Shown in pieces: positions 17,920 to 26,822 of a DNA stretch of 64,000 bases. Within the stretch, counting starts at the first letter, position 1. Every line of letters starts with the position of its first letter. Source of the DNA: Candidatus Bathyarchaeota archaeon (GTDB taxonomy: Archaea > Thermoproteota > Bathyarchaeia > Bathyarchaeales > Bathycorpusculaceae). Below the pieces are notes generated by a model. That model was not told the DNA's origin. It did not search any database and saw only the letters and a program-made list of their open reading frames with translations. A program made the translations under genes and the position numbers. Location of the stretch: positions 1 through 64,000 of the forward strand of contig CAIUPH010000026.1 in NCBI GenBank assembly GCA_903901015.1, written 5' to 3'.

Positions 17920-19218
17920 ATGTCAACTCAAATATTTATTTCAGGGAAAAACTGGATGCTCTCGCTAGCGGAGCTAACCGACTACTTTAAAGCCAGAGAT
18001 ATCAACTTTGAAATCCAGTTTTTCTCAGGAGAATTCTTCGCCCTGTCCTTCGAAAAAGAGTTCGACGCTTCATCCATCGCGGATTTAGGCGGAACCATCA
18101 AAATCGCCGAGGTAAAAGCAAGGTTCCCAACTGAAACCGTCAAAGAAGCGTTCCTCAAGAAAAACAAGCAAGCCAAAAAAGAGTTAACCGAATCTTTGGC
18201 AGCTGGCGGTTTAATCGACGGAATGGCCAAGTCAACGGAGAAAATACTCTTCGGCGTCAGCGTGTACTGTACCGAAAGCACCCTGCGAACTTCGTCTAGC
18301 GGCATTCAACGGTTTGTGGGAAGCGCCATCAAAGACGAACTGGCTGATTTAGGCAAGAAAGCGAATTTTATGGGTTTTGGCAGCGACCGAAAACAGGCTC
18401 AGCTCAGCCATGTTGAAGTACTCAAGAAGAACCTTGTTGAGAACAAATCGGAAGTTTTATTCTGCATCGGCAGAACAGAAACCTGGGTTGCCGTCACAGT
18501 GGCGGTGCATAACCCATTTGAATTCCAGAAACGAGACATCTACAAACCTAACCAACGAAAAATCTTCGGCATGCCGCCGAGGCTGGCTCGGATGATGGTT
18601 AACTTGTCCGCGTGCAAACAGGGAAAAGTTCTGCTCGACCCGTTCTGCGGCGTCGGCACGATTCTCCAAGAAGCACTCATGGAGAAAGCAATTGTTGTAG
18701 GCATGGATGTTAACCCATGGTGTGTTAAAGCTTCAACCGAAAACCTCGAGTGGTTAGCCCAAGAGTATGGGCTGGCGGATGCGGATTTTCGGGTTCTGCA
18801 GGGAGACGTTAGTAGATTGGTGGAGAAGATGGGGCAGGAAGCAGTGGACTGCATCGTTTGTGAACCCGATTTGGGTCCAGCGCTGCGCCAGGTGCCAACG
18901 GGGCCATACGCGCAAAAAATCATTCAAAAGCTCGAGCCCTTGTATTTTGGTTTTGTTGAACAAGCGTATAGAGCGCTTAGACCTGGCGGCAGGTTGGTGC
19001 TTGTTACGCCTTACATGAAGGCGCGTTCGGGGCAAGCCGTGACGATGCCCATTGGCAAAAAACTGGAAGACATGGGTTTCAAGCGGGTTTATCCATTCAC
19101 AAAAGAAATGTTCGCAGCCAGCGCAGGCGGACTTGACCGCGTGACCACCGCGGCTTCACTGGTTGAGATGGATGAGCGCCACATGATTGGCAGAGAAATC
19201 CACATAGTTGAAAAATAG
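17920..19218 (+). CDS. THUMP-domain tRNA guanosine-N2 methyltransferase (TrmG10/Trm11-like)
   Basis: 432 residues. An N-terminal THUMP-like RNA-binding half (to about residue 205) precedes a Rossmann methyltransferase with motif I LDPFCGVGTILQEA near 246-259, an acidic VVGMDVN loop near 265-271, and motif IV CEPDLGP near 314-320 in place of the more common DPPYG. It most resembles archaeal TrmG10, which makes m2G/m22G at tRNA position 10, but the altered motif IV leaves the exact target open. TATATAC near 17889-17895 is about 25 nt before the ATG, suggesting a leaderless transcript. Confidence 0.85.
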   Translation: MSTQIFISGKNWMLSLAELTDYFKARDINFEIQFFSGEFFALSFEKEFDASSIADLGGTIKIAEVKARFPTETVKEAFLKKNKQAKKELTESLAAGGLIDGMAKSTEKILFGVSVYCTESTLRTSSSGIQRFVGSAIKDELADLGKKANFMGFGSDRKQAQLSHVEVLKKNLVENKSEVLFCIGRTETWVAVTVAVHNPFEFQKRDIYKPNQRKIFGMPPRLARMMVNLSACKQGKVLLDPFCGVGTILQEALMEKAIVVGMDVNPWCVKASTENLEWLAQEYGLADADFRVLQGDVSRLVEKMGQEAVDCIVCEPDLGPALRQVPTGPYAQKIIQKLEPLYFGFVEQAYRALRPGGRLVLVTPYMKARSGQAVTMPIGKKLEDMGFKRVYPFTKEMFAASAGGLDRVTTAASLVEMDERHMIGREIHIVEK

Positions 19219-19291
19219 CCGCGCGGCTGCAGATACAATTTATTAATTCGATTAATGAACTATGATTCTAAAACTGCTAGAGGAATAACAA

Positions 19292-19777
19292 GTGAGCCCT
19301 AATCCAAGACCCAACTGGGACAGGTACTTTTTAGACATGTGCGAAGCTGTGGCTGCACGGGCGACCTGTGACCGCGGAAAATGCGGCGCCGTAATCGTGA
19401 AAGATAAACGCATAATGACCACCGGCTACGTCGGTTCCCCAGCAGGGCTGCCCCATTGTGATGAAGCAGGACATGACATTCGCCAAGTAACCAACGGCAA
19501 CGGCGAAGTAAGCCAACATTGCGTGCGCACATTGCATGCTGAGCAAAACGCAATTCTTCAAGCGGCCAGGTTTGGAATTCCACTTGAAGGTTCAACACTG
19601 TTCTGTAAGATGACGCCGTGTCGAACCTGCGCCATGATGATAATTAACGCTGGAATCAAACGGGTAGTCTGCGAGAAACGCTACCACGCCGACGTCGACA
19701 CCATCGACATGTTCAAGCAGGCGGGAATAGAACTCGCCATCATGAATGACGAATTCGAGAAATACGACAAACAATAA
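19292..19777 (+). CDS. dCMP deaminase / ComEB-like deaminase
   Basis: 161 residues from a GTG start at 19292, 73 nt after the previous gene. The zinc site is LHAEQNA (His82, catalytic Glu84) with TPCRTCAMM (Cys110, Cys113). The arrangement of extra His and Cys residues near 31-77 (CGAV, HCDEAGH, HCVR) is that of deoxycytidylate deaminase. It converts dCMP to dUMP for thymidylate synthesis. Followed by repeat locus A. Confidence 0.9.
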   Translation: MSPNPRPNWDRYFLDMCEAVAARATCDRGKCGAVIVKDKRIMTTGYVGSPAGLPHCDEAGHDIRQVTNGNGEVSQHCVRTLHAEQNAILQAARFGIPLEGSTLFCKMTPCRTCAMMIINAGIKRVVCEKRYHADVDTIDMFKQAGIELAIMNDEFEKYDKQ

Positions 19778-19810
19778 CTGTTTTTTTCTAATTGCATCCA
19801 AATCCACTTG

Positions 19811-19935
19811 GCACCATCATATTTGGAGCCTAATAGTGGTTCTATGCACAAACCATAGAGGGGTCTCTGCGTTCACGAACCTATTTGGATCCTAATATCA
19901 TATCATTGCAGAAACCTATAGGGGGTAGGTCGTTA
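19811..19935 (+). repeat. Dispersed 62-63-nt tandem repeat, locus A (two units)
   Basis: Two tandem units in the gap after the deaminase gene. Each has a first module like CCTATTTGGATCCTAATA and, after a short variable stretch, a second module like TGCAGAAACCTATAGAGG followed by GGTAGGTC. The TATTTGGA cores start at 19820 and 19882, 62 nt apart. Unit 1 contains TGGTT...AACCA and CTATG...CATAG arms; unit 2 contains ACCTA...TAGGT arms. The same family occurs at 30873-31000 and, inverted, at 45477-45657. Confidence 0.85.
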
Positions 19936-20012
19936 TTGACTGAAACCCAGCGCATTAACTTGTTAAAGAACGGTGCCTAAAATAAGGGATACGCTTCTTA
20001 CGTTGAAGCTTA

Positions 20013-20342
20013 CTATCTTTTTGAGGGAATAACCATCCATTTAACGTTGTCCAGCCCGTACTTAGTTACAAGTGGATCGATGAAGTTCGGTGATAAATCG
20101 TCGTCGATTTCAGCAAACGCCACAGAGTCACCGATGCGGTAGACAATGCAGATGGTTGTAACATCTTTTAACGCCGCATATTTACCCTTGATTTCCCAGT
20201 AACCAGGCTCATCTTTCCCAACTTCGATAACCCAGGAGTATTTGTCTTCAGGATGCTGACCCTGCATGAAGTTGAAGGCGCAGACCACTTCGCCGACGGC
20301 TTTGGGGTCTTCATTTGTTTTAACGTAAAACCACAGTGTCAT
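20013..20342 (-). CDS. Hypothetical protein
   Basis: 109 residues, not recognised. It is soluble with no signal peptide or transmembrane segment, and mixed alpha/beta character. It starts TLWFYVKTNEDP and has a run of short beta-like strands such as YSWVIEVG, TTICIVYRIGDSVAFAEID and NVKWMVIPSKR. It lies 34 nt upstream of nothing on its strand other than its own promoter region; the HemK2-like gene on the same strand ends 34 nt away at 20377. Coding is likely from codon use and from filling the gap cleanly, but function is unknown. Confidence 0.65.
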   Translation of the reverse strand: MTLWFYVKTNEDPKAVGEVVCAFNFMQGQHPEDKYSWVIEVGKDEPGYWEIKGKYAALKDVTTICIVYRIGDSVAFAEIDDDLSPNFIDPLVTKYGLDNVKWMVIPSKR

Positions 20343-20376
20343 AATTAATACCGAATAGTATTGAATTAGCTCGGCT

Positions 20377-21012
20377 TTAAATTGTTTCTTTTTCCGTGGC
20401 AGCGCTGGCTTCTATTAGGGTTAAGGTTTCAAAGAAAGGCAACTTCTGCGACGCTTTCACAGCCGCGTTGAAGCTTTGTTCGCTGAATTTGTGGATGGTT
20501 TCCTCGACGCCCGTTAGCGTGGACTGCATTAAAAGCACTCTGCCGTTGGGTTTCAGATGTGATGGCGCTTGGGAAATGAAGCGGTCAACCACATCGCGTC
20601 CGCTGGCACCTCCCGCCCACGTTCGCCCAATCCACGTCGCCGCCTCATCCTCTTCAGACGGCAAGTAGGGTGCATTGAACAGAATCAAGTCAAAGACTGC
20701 GTTCGAGCTTAGAGCCGTGAACAGGCTGGCTTGCAAGAACTCGATTTTGCCTCGCACACCATTGAACGCGGAATTTTCCTTTGCGCATCGAATGGCATAT
20801 GGACTAAAGTCGACGGCAACTACGTGCCCACCTTTTTTTGCTGCCAAAACCCCGAGCACACCGCAGCCAGTGCCCAAATCCAAAACCTGCTCGCCCTCTT
20901 TCACGCCCAGATTCTCGGCGAGTAGAAACGAGTCCTCAGCAGGCTCATAAACCTCGTCATAGACGTTGAAAGCGCAGCTGCCAAAGTACACTCGTTTATT
21001 TGGGGAGGGCAA
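20377..21012 (-). CDS. HemK2/PrmC-like protein methyltransferase
   Basis: 211 residues. The leading VYEPAEDSFLLAENL near 22-36 is typical of the HemK2/Mtq2 group, followed by SAM motif I VLDLGTGCGVLG near 43-54 and VVAVDFS near 64-70. The catalytic motif reads NAPYLPSE (113-120) where the family normally has NPPYLP. Family members methylate the glutamine of the GGQ motif in release factors; archaeal/eukaryal ones act with Trm112. It overlaps the end of ksgA by 17 nt and is probably co-transcribed. Confidence 0.85.
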   Translation of the reverse strand: MPSPNKRVYFGSCAFNVYDEVYEPAEDSFLLAENLGVKEGEQVLDLGTGCGVLGVLAAKKGGHVVAVDFSPYAIRCAKENSAFNGVRGKIEFLQASLFTALSSNAVFDLILFNAPYLPSEEDEAATWIGRTWAGGASGRDVVDRFISQAPSHLKPNGRVLLMQSTLTGVEETIHKFSEQSFNAAVKASQKLPFFETLTLIEASAATEKETI

Positions 21013-21814
21013 TTGCTATGGCTCCAAAATCTTTAGGCGACAATTCCCTTGCGCGTTTGTCATGGAACGGCAGGCTGAGAGCTAATTTCTCCGCGTCCGG
21101 TTTGCTTAACTTGAAGCTGCTTCTAAGGAACGGCGCGATTGCTTTGCCAAGTTTTTTGTTGCGCTGGGTAAAGAGCCACTTCGTCATCTGCACAAAAAAC
21201 GCTGGGTCCTTCACCTCGAAGGGTTTAGTGCTCCAAGGTTTTATTGTAACGATTGCAGAGTCGACTTCGGGCTGCGGATAAAACATGTCTTTGGGCACAG
21301 CATCCAAGACCTTGATTTCTGCGCCTTGATCAGCGACGACAGTTAGCCAACCATATTCCTCGCTGCCCACGGATGCAATGAGTCGGGTAACGAATTCTTT
21401 CTGCAGAATCATAACTGCACAGTCAACTTTCCTTTCAATAAGCCACAGAACCAAATGCGAAGACAGGTAGTAGGGTGGTATCGCTATGACTTTGTTGAAT
21501 TGGGGCAACGTCTCCTTCAGCACGTCACCCTCCACGATAACCACGTTGCCCAAATCCCTCACTTGCTCACGAAGCACCATCGCAACATGAGGGTCCTTCT
21601 CAACCGCAACAACCTTCTTGGATTTGCCAGCTAAAAAACACGTTAACCAACCGAAGCCTGCGCCAGCATCCAAAACCACATCCTCAGCGCTTAGGGCTGC
21701 GTAACTGCAAAGTTTCGGATAGAGCGAAGGCTCAACCATGAAGTTCTGCCCCAAAAGTTTGTTGGGGGAAATGTGGTGGGTTTGAAGCAGCTGCTTTGTT
21801 TCTTCAAGGCTCAT
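20996..21814 (-). CDS. ksgA: 16S rRNA adenine dimethyltransferase KsgA/Dim1
   Basis: 272 residues. It shows NKLLGQNFMVEPSLYPKL near 18-35, SAM motif I VLDAGAGFGWLT near 47-58 and VVAVEKD near 68-74. Motif IV reads IPPYYLSS (112-119); the family usually has N(L/P)PY, so the Asn that positions the adenine is replaced by Ile. Flanking sequence aligns without a gap. KsgA dimethylates two adjacent adenines at the 3' end of 16S rRNA. Order DUF655-KsgA-HemK2 on one strand with small or no gaps is a common archaeal arrangement. Confidence 0.9.
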   Translation of the reverse strand: MSLEETKQLLQTHHISPNKLLGQNFMVEPSLYPKLCSYAALSAEDVVLDAGAGFGWLTCFLAGKSKKVVAVEKDPHVAMVLREQVRDLGNVVIVEGDVLKETLPQFNKVIAIPPYYLSSHLVLWLIERKVDCAVMILQKEFVTRLIASVGSEEYGWLTVVADQGAEIKVLDAVPKDMFYPQPEVDSAIVTIKPWSTKPFEVKDPAFFVQMTKWLFTQRNKKLGKAIAPFLRSSFKLSKPDAEKLALSLPFHDKRARELSPKDFGAIAIALPK

Positions 21815-21823
21815 GCGTATGCC

Positions 21824-22399
21824 TTACTGTGCCCGCGTGAACAACCGGTACTTGCTGTCGCCCTCGAGCTCTTCCATAACCCGTTTAGTAATCAGTTTTG
21901 TGGGGTTCGGTAGTTCGGTGCGTTTCTGCAGGTCCTCGAAGCTTTCAAACGGTTTATGTTCACGTTGGTTGATGACTTGCCACATGTACTTTTTGCCGAT
22001 GCCTGGAACCAACTCCAACGCGTGCATACGCGGCGTGATGGCTCGTGCAGTGTTGAAGAAGTTAACGAACGATTTTTCGCGGTTAGCCACTATTTTGCTT
22101 ATGACGCTTGGAAGCTCTGCTTTTGCTGAAGCAGTTAACTCTTCGAAGCCGATGCGTCCGATGATGTAGGTGACTTCTTCACGGGAGTCTTTGCCAACGT
22201 ACACACGGTCGCCTGGCTTAAGGACCAACTCCTCTTTCACCAGAGCTTCCAATATAGTAAAGAATTCTTCGCCAACGCATTGAATTAAAGCGCCCGCTCG
22301 GTAACCTGCCCGTCCTGTGGGGCGAAATCCTGGCTTGCCGTGTTGAAGGAAATCTAACACGTAAGCGTGCTCTTCATACCGCTTTTCCATAACAGTCAC
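21824..22399 (-). CDS. DUF655 family RNA-binding protein
   Basis: 191 residues. An N-terminal OB-like/S1-like half starts EEHAYVLDFLQHGKPG and contains GDRVYVGKDSREEVTYIIGRI. The C-terminal half has helix-hairpin-helix residues around LELVPGIGKKYMWQVINQRE near 126-145. DUF655 is almost always next to ksgA and near L21e/RpoF in archaea, so a role in rRNA or tRNA metabolism is expected, but none is proved. Nine nt separate it from ksgA. Confidence 0.88.
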   Translation of the reverse strand: MTVMEKRYEEHAYVLDFLQHGKPGFRPTGRAGYRAGALIQCVGEEFFTILEALVKEELVLKPGDRVYVGKDSREEVTYIIGRIGFEELTASAKAELPSVISKIVANREKSFVNFFNTARAITPRMHALELVPGIGKKYMWQVINQREHKPFESFEDLQKRTELPNPTKLITKRVMEELEGDSKYRLFTRAQ

Positions 22400-22457
22400 T
22401 GAGTCCGTCAGCTAGTCTATTCTCGCTTACTGCTTAAAAATACTTAGTAGTTTCCCT

Positions 22458-22805
22458 CTACTTCAACGTTCGATTCTCGTTTAAAAGCTCTACAATCGTG
22501 TGAAGTTTAGAGGTTTCGATAATTTTGCGTCCGCCTGCAAGGAAAACCCGAAGTTCGTCGACGGTTTCTGGCATGCAGTTGATTATTTGAACGGCTTCAG
22601 CTTCGTCGATTTCGTATTCTTTCATGAGTGTTTGCAAGAGTTCTTCAGCTTTATCTGGGTTGCATTTAGCGAATTTGCTAACGTAATCGAGTGTTCGGCG
22701 TTGGAATTGATCCAAGTTTTCTTCGCCGATAGATTCCAGAACCTTCTTAACCTGTGGAAGGGTTAAGCGGACTTCGCTTATTTCTCTCTTGCTCATTTCT
22801 CTCAC
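22458..22805 (-). CDS. rpoF: DNA-directed RNA polymerase subunit F (Rpb4 homologue)
   Basis: 115 residues. Helical with an HRDC-like core: LTLPQVKKVLESIGEE near 14-29, QRRTLDYVSKFAKC near 35-48, and EIDEAEAVQIINCMPETVDELRVFLAGG near 70-97. It pairs with RpoE as the polymerase stalk. The start overlaps the L21e stop (four bases), the normal L21e-RpoF-DUF655-KsgA order. Confidence 0.92.
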   Translation of the reverse strand: MREMSKREISEVRLTLPQVKKVLESIGEENLDQFQRRTLDYVSKFAKCNPDKAEELLQTLMKEYEIDEAEAVQIINCMPETVDELRVFLAGGRKIIETSKLHTIVELLNENRTLK

Positions 22806-23098
22806 TTACCCGTGTAAGGCTCAAGGTGTTCTGAGCGAGTGATTATTTCTTTTATGGCGTTGCCTTGTGGAACACTTACGACGTATCCTCGACCGCGTTT
22901 CTCGACTACGACGCCGATTTTACCGTGGAAACGTTTGTGAGGCATGCTCTTCTGTGTGCTAGAATCCATCTTTATGATTACTTGTGAACCTGGAGCGTAG
23001 TCTTCGAGTATCTTACCAATGTGTGGTTTGCCTTTGTCGCGAGTTGCCTTTTTTAAAAGGCTGCGAGTACCTGTGTAATAGCCTTTTGAACCTCTCAT
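22802..23098 (-). CDS. rpl21e: Large ribosomal subunit protein L21e
   Basis: 98 residues. An N-terminal basic SKGYYTGTRSLLKKATRDKG, a central YAPGSQVIIKMDSS and the PHKRFHGKIGVVVEKRGRGYVV beta segment identify L21e. Length is normal. It lies 13 nt after pus10 and overlaps rpoF, so SRP54-Pus10-L21e-RpoF-DUF655-KsgA-HemK2 form one long minus-strand unit. Confidence 0.94.
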   Translation of the reverse strand: MRGSKGYYTGTRSLLKKATRDKGKPHIGKILEDYAPGSQVIIKMDSSTQKSMPHKRFHGKIGVVVEKRGRGYVVSVPQGNAIKEIITRSEHLEPYTGK

Positions 23099-23111
23099 TC
23101 AATCTTCACCT

Positions 23112-24449
23112 TTAATTATCATCCATTATTACGTTTAGAACGTCAAGCTTAAGCGTCTTCGCTCTGTTGTTGAGCAAATCCGAAACGTTCGGCACTGTTC
23201 TTCCTTCATCTCCAGACACCAATTCTTTAACGTAGAGCCCGCCTTGACAATGAATTTCAAGTAGAGCCCTCTTAAGCGACACCTTCTTAACTTTAACCTG
23301 ATATATGTACTTTTCTCGGATTAAGTCTGCCCGGCGATGCATAACACGCTGGGGCGTCTGCTGTTTGATGCATATGCCAGAGAACTTCTTTTCTATGTTG
23401 CGCAGGTCTTCGTCTGACAATTCTTTTTCGAATTCAGCCAACAGATTGTATTCTTTCTGTGCACCTTCCCCGCTCTTGAGGTGGCGAACAACATCTTTGG
23501 TGGCAAACCGTAAACCTGAAACCTCGATTTTATCGATTGCATCAGCGTTAACTTGAGCTTCAATATGCTTCAAATCGACAGAGCGTTTTTTGGGTTTGGA
23601 AATTTCAATAACGAAAGGTCTGCCGCTTCCAAGCATCCGTGCATCGATGTCTTCGCGTCCCGAAGCGTGGAAAAACACTTCTTCACCTCCAGTGGCTTCA
23701 AGCAGCTGTTTAGAAGACAACTCCTCCACCGATTCAGGGTACAACTGACCAGTTCCGCCACATTTCTCGCATCCTCTGCCTCGACAGTTTGAACAATACC
23801 ACCTTGACTGGGGAATCGTGCGCACCAACTTGCGGTATCTGCCTGCAACGAAAAGAGGGTTAACTTGAAGACGAACCGATTCAAGAAGAGGGTTGAAGAC
23901 AACGACGATGTCGGGTATTAAGTAGTCTGCTACTTTGCCCGTGCGTTTACCCAGTGATTTACCCAGTAGCCTGCCGAATTCATGCTTCACACTCTCGCCG
24001 TAACCGACGTTGACGGCTGCTTTAAACTCGTCTTCCCGCTCCTCAAATTTGTGGGGCAGTTCAATCCCAACCAGAAAAGTCGAGAATTCATGGCATGCTA
24101 TGGCTTCAAGGGCTTTCTGGGTTAAGCTGTCGATGAGTTCAAAGGTGCCGTCGCATAAGCTGCATTTCTCGGCTACGTCTTTTGTGGGGAGGCGTTTCTT
24201 GAGGTGTTTTAGTGTTTCTTGGGCTTCCCTTGAGAAACCGTTAGTTGCCAAAACTTTGAGCCGTTTCACGCCCTCCGCGGTTTTTTCTGCGGTCAGGTCG
24301 TTGGCTTGCATGGTTAAACTGACTTTCAAAGCTTGCCCACGCACGTTGTTCTCCATGCTGTAACCGAGTAGCGCAAACTGTCTGCCCAAGCAGTGGTCGC
24401 AAAGCGGGTATTTGCTGAGAATCTCGAAGGCTTTTTCTAGAACATCCAT
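23112..24449 (-). CDS. pus10: tRNA pseudouridine synthase Pus10
   Basis: 445 residues. The N-terminal part has zinc ligands CDHCLGRQFALLGY near 17-30 and later CSLCDG near 96, then a THUMP-like domain (about 110-210). A second Cys cluster CSNCRGRGCEKCGGTG lies near 216-231. The catalytic core has the Asp in GREDIDARMLGSGRPF near 262-277 and closing motifs such as GGLYVKELVSGD near 409. Pus10 makes pseudouridine 54 and 55 in archaeal tRNA. Only nine nt from SRP54. Confidence 0.95.
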   Translation of the reverse strand: MDVLEKAFEILSKYPLCDHCLGRQFALLGYSMENNVRGQALKVSLTMQANDLTAEKTAEGVKRLKVLATNGFSREAQETLKHLKKRLPTKDVAEKCSLCDGTFELIDSLTQKALEAIACHEFSTFLVGIELPHKFEEREDEFKAAVNVGYGESVKHEFGRLLGKSLGKRTGKVADYLIPDIVVVFNPLLESVRLQVNPLFVAGRYRKLVRTIPQSRWYCSNCRGRGCEKCGGTGQLYPESVEELSSKQLLEATGGEEVFFHASGREDIDARMLGSGRPFVIEISKPKKRSVDLKHIEAQVNADAIDKIEVSGLRFATKDVVRHLKSGEGAQKEYNLLAEFEKELSDEDLRNIEKKFSGICIKQQTPQRVMHRRADLIREKYIYQVKVKKVSLKRALLEIHCQGGLYVKELVSGDEGRTVPNVSDLLNNRAKTLKLDVLNVIMDDN

Positions 24450-24458
24450 CTGTGCAGC

Positions 24459-25811
24459 CTACTTCATGCCAGGGGGCATTCCCATTCCTTTGCCGCCGCC
24501 AAGTCCGAAAGGCAGCTTCTTCTTGTTGTGCTTGAACATCTTCAGCATCTTACGCATCATAACGTACTGCTTGAGGAGTTCTTTGACTTCCTTTTCGGTG
24601 GTTCCTGAACCCCGCGCGATGCGTCTTGCCCTTGAAGAATTCAAAAGCTTAGGATTCTCTTTCTCGGCAGGCGTCATAGACTGGATTATTACACCCCACG
24701 TGTCCAATCGCCCTTCAGCAGAGTTAAGCATCTCTTCAGGCACATCGGTAGACATGCCGGGAATCATCTTGAGCACTTTACCGAAAGGCCCCATTTTTTT
24801 GACCGCTTGGAACTGCTCGTACATGTCAGTTAACGTGAAGTTGCCGCTCATGATGTCCTTGGCTTTCTTCTGGGGAACCTTGATTTCCGCATCCTTCACC
24901 TTTTCGAGAAGCGTCTCTAAATCGCCCATGCCCAAAAGCCGCCCAACGAATCGTGAGGGGATCAAGGCTTCTAAGTCTTCAATTTTTTCTCCTGTACCAA
25001 TGAATTTTATGGGTGCACCCGTCGCGGCAACCGCGGATAGGGCGCCTCCGCCGCGTGAGGAACCGTCGAGTTTAGTTACGATAATGGCGCCGATAGGGGT
25101 GGCTTCATGGAAAGTTTTAGCCTGCGCAAGTGCCTGCTGACCGATGGTGCCATCGATAACCATGATTACCTCGTCAGGTTTGATGTGTTTTTCAAGGTCT
25201 TTCATTTCCTTGATTAAATCCTTCTCTTCCTTATGGCGGCCAGCGGTATCAACGATTATGAGTTCTTTGTCGCTAAACTGTTTTAGACCTTCCTTAACGA
25301 CTTTAACTGGGTCTTTCTGTTTTAAGTCGCCGAAGAACGGAGTGTTTATTCGGGTTGCCAGCTGCTGAAGCTGGTTGTAGGCGCCTGGTCGATATGTGTC
25401 GGCGCAGATTAAGCCGACTTTTATGCCTCTTTTCTGGAAGTACCGTGCCAGTTTGGCGGCGTGGGTGGTTTTTCCTGAGCCTTGGATGCCGACGAGCATG
25501 ATGATTTTCTTTTTGCCAGGCTCAACTTTAAGTGGGACAGGTTTGTCGCCGACGAATCTGGTTAGTTCTTCGTAGACTACTTTTATGACGTGTTCACGTC
25601 TTGAAACGCCCGGGGGAACTTTTTCTTTTAGGGCGCGTTCTTCTATGTTTTTTGAGATTTGGAGGACAAGTTGCACGTTGACGTCTGCTTGGAGCAATGC
25701 GCGCTGGATGTCTCGGACCAGTTCCTTCACTGCGGCTTCGTCCACTGCGCCTGCTTTGAAAAGTTTCTTTATGGCGTCTGTGAGTGAGGAACCTAACTTG
25801 TCTATTGCCAT
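24459..25811 (-). CDS. srp54: Signal recognition particle protein SRP54
   Basis: 450 residues. An N-domain precedes the G-domain with P-loop GIQGSGKTTHA near 108-118, VGLICADTYRPGA near 137-149, DTAGRHKEE near 191 and TKLDGSSRGG near 250. The C-terminal M-domain (from about 310) is methionine-rich and ends GLGGGKGMGMPPGMK. SRP54 binds 7S RNA and signal sequences and docks on FtsY. It heads the pus10-L21e-rpoF unit. No 7S RNA gene was seen in this window. Confidence 0.97.
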   Translation of the reverse strand: MAIDKLGSSLTDAIKKLFKAGAVDEAAVKELVRDIQRALLQADVNVQLVLQISKNIEERALKEKVPPGVSRREHVIKVVYEELTRFVGDKPVPLKVEPGKKKIIMLVGIQGSGKTTHAAKLARYFQKRGIKVGLICADTYRPGAYNQLQQLATRINTPFFGDLKQKDPVKVVKEGLKQFSDKELIIVDTAGRHKEEKDLIKEMKDLEKHIKPDEVIMVIDGTIGQQALAQAKTFHEATPIGAIIVTKLDGSSRGGGALSAVAATGAPIKFIGTGEKIEDLEALIPSRFVGRLLGMGDLETLLEKVKDAEIKVPQKKAKDIMSGNFTLTDMYEQFQAVKKMGPFGKVLKMIPGMSTDVPEEMLNSAEGRLDTWGVIIQSMTPAEKENPKLLNSSRARRIARGSGTTEKEVKELLKQYVMMRKMLKMFKHNKKKLPFGLGGGKGMGMPPGMK

Positions 25812-26043
25812 CAGAGGTCTCCAGCGTTAAACATTCTATTGTTCTTTTAAATAAAGATTACAGCGTAAAACCTGCACAACACAGGGTGACTGCTGTTTGA
25901 AGCCTCAGTTCCCCATTAAAATATTCTTCACAATTCAGACGGCTCTTCATGCATCATTGGCTTCACAGCAAAAAGCTTCAAGCTAGAACATAAATGTTAA
26001 CAGAAAATCTTTTAACACCATAGGAACAATAGCCATACGACTG

Positions 26044-26259
26044 GTGAAACCGTTGACTGCTGAACGCGTGATACATGCATCGATTTTTTTCCTGCTTCTG
26101 GTAGGCTTAGCTGTTCTGAGCTTATGGCTGATTTTTACTTATCTGCCGCCAAAAGACAACCTCATCTTGGTAATTGCAAGCGTTCCGCTTAGCTGGGGAG
26201 TAATTCTGTTAGCAATGTACATCACCTTTAGTAAGCTAGACTGGAACTGGTGGAGCTAA
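26044..26259 (+). CDS. Small two-helix membrane protein
   Basis: 71 residues from a GTG start. Helix 1 spans about residues 13-32 and helix 2 about 41-60, with a short PPKD turn between and a WNWWS C-terminus. No known family is recognised. It stands alone between SRP54 and aIF5A with an AT-rich upstream region, which leaves its coding status likely but not certain. Confidence 0.55.
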   Translation: MKPLTAERVIHASIFFLLLVGLAVLSLWLIFTYLPPKDNLILVIASVPLSWGVILLAMYITFSKLDWNWWS

Positions 26260-26353
26260 AAAAAGTGTGCTCTTGCGTAACTCTATCTTCTAGTTTATAG
26301 AGTCATTTATTCAAGTTAAGATAGAAAACAAAAGCAAGAAAATAATTGATGGA

Positions 26354-26746
26354 TTATTTTACTCGAACAATCTTTACTTTTCCGAGGATTGCCCAATACT
26401 CTATTTCTGCGCCAGCAACAAGCTTAGCTTTCAATTCAGGCTCATCTGGGAATATCGCATCCAAGTACTCGTAGGTTTCAAGATCCATTATCTGAACACC
26501 TGTAGGGGTAATAGCAAAGACTTGACCCATTCTCTTGTCGATTAGGGGGACTTCTGCGCCTAAGTCGACGGGTTTTACGAATTGCCTTTTTTGCCCGTCA
26601 AAAATGCCTATAGCGATTATTCTAAATTTAGCTGACCCGTGTTTTCCAGGCTTAGATTTGGCAATGTCCATTATGCGGCATGGTTCACCCTCGATCAACA
26701 TATAGCCGCCAACGCGTAAATCTCCAACATCACACGGTTTACTCAT
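26354..26746 (-). CDS. eif5A: Translation initiation factor 5A
   Basis: 130 residues. Two beta domains; the modification loop SKPGKHGSAK places the hypusine lysine at residue 35. The C-terminal OB domain contains AITPTGVQIMDLETYEYLDA. aIF5A helps ribosomes through difficult peptide bonds and needs deoxyhypusine synthase, which is not in this window. Divergent from NAD kinase with a 76-nt shared promoter region. Confidence 0.95.
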   Translation of the reverse strand: MSKPCDVGDLRVGGYMLIEGEPCRIMDIAKSKPGKHGSAKFRIIAIGIFDGQKRQFVKPVDLGAEVPLIDKRMGQVFAITPTGVQIMDLETYEYLDAIFPDEPELKAKLVAGAEIEYWAILGKVKIVRVK

Positions 26747-26793
26747 ACGCTCACCACAGTATAGTTTCTATTAATGCAATTCTGAACAACACG

Positions 26794-26803
26794 CATATAT
26801 AGA
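26794..26803 (+). promoter_or_regulatory. TATA box of the NAD kinase gene
   Basis: GCATATATAG ends about 20 nt before the ATG at 26823, so the predicted transcription start falls at or next to the start codon. This suggests a leaderless mRNA. Confidence 0.5.
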
Positions 26804-26822
26804 TTAAGGTTTACGGTAGTAA

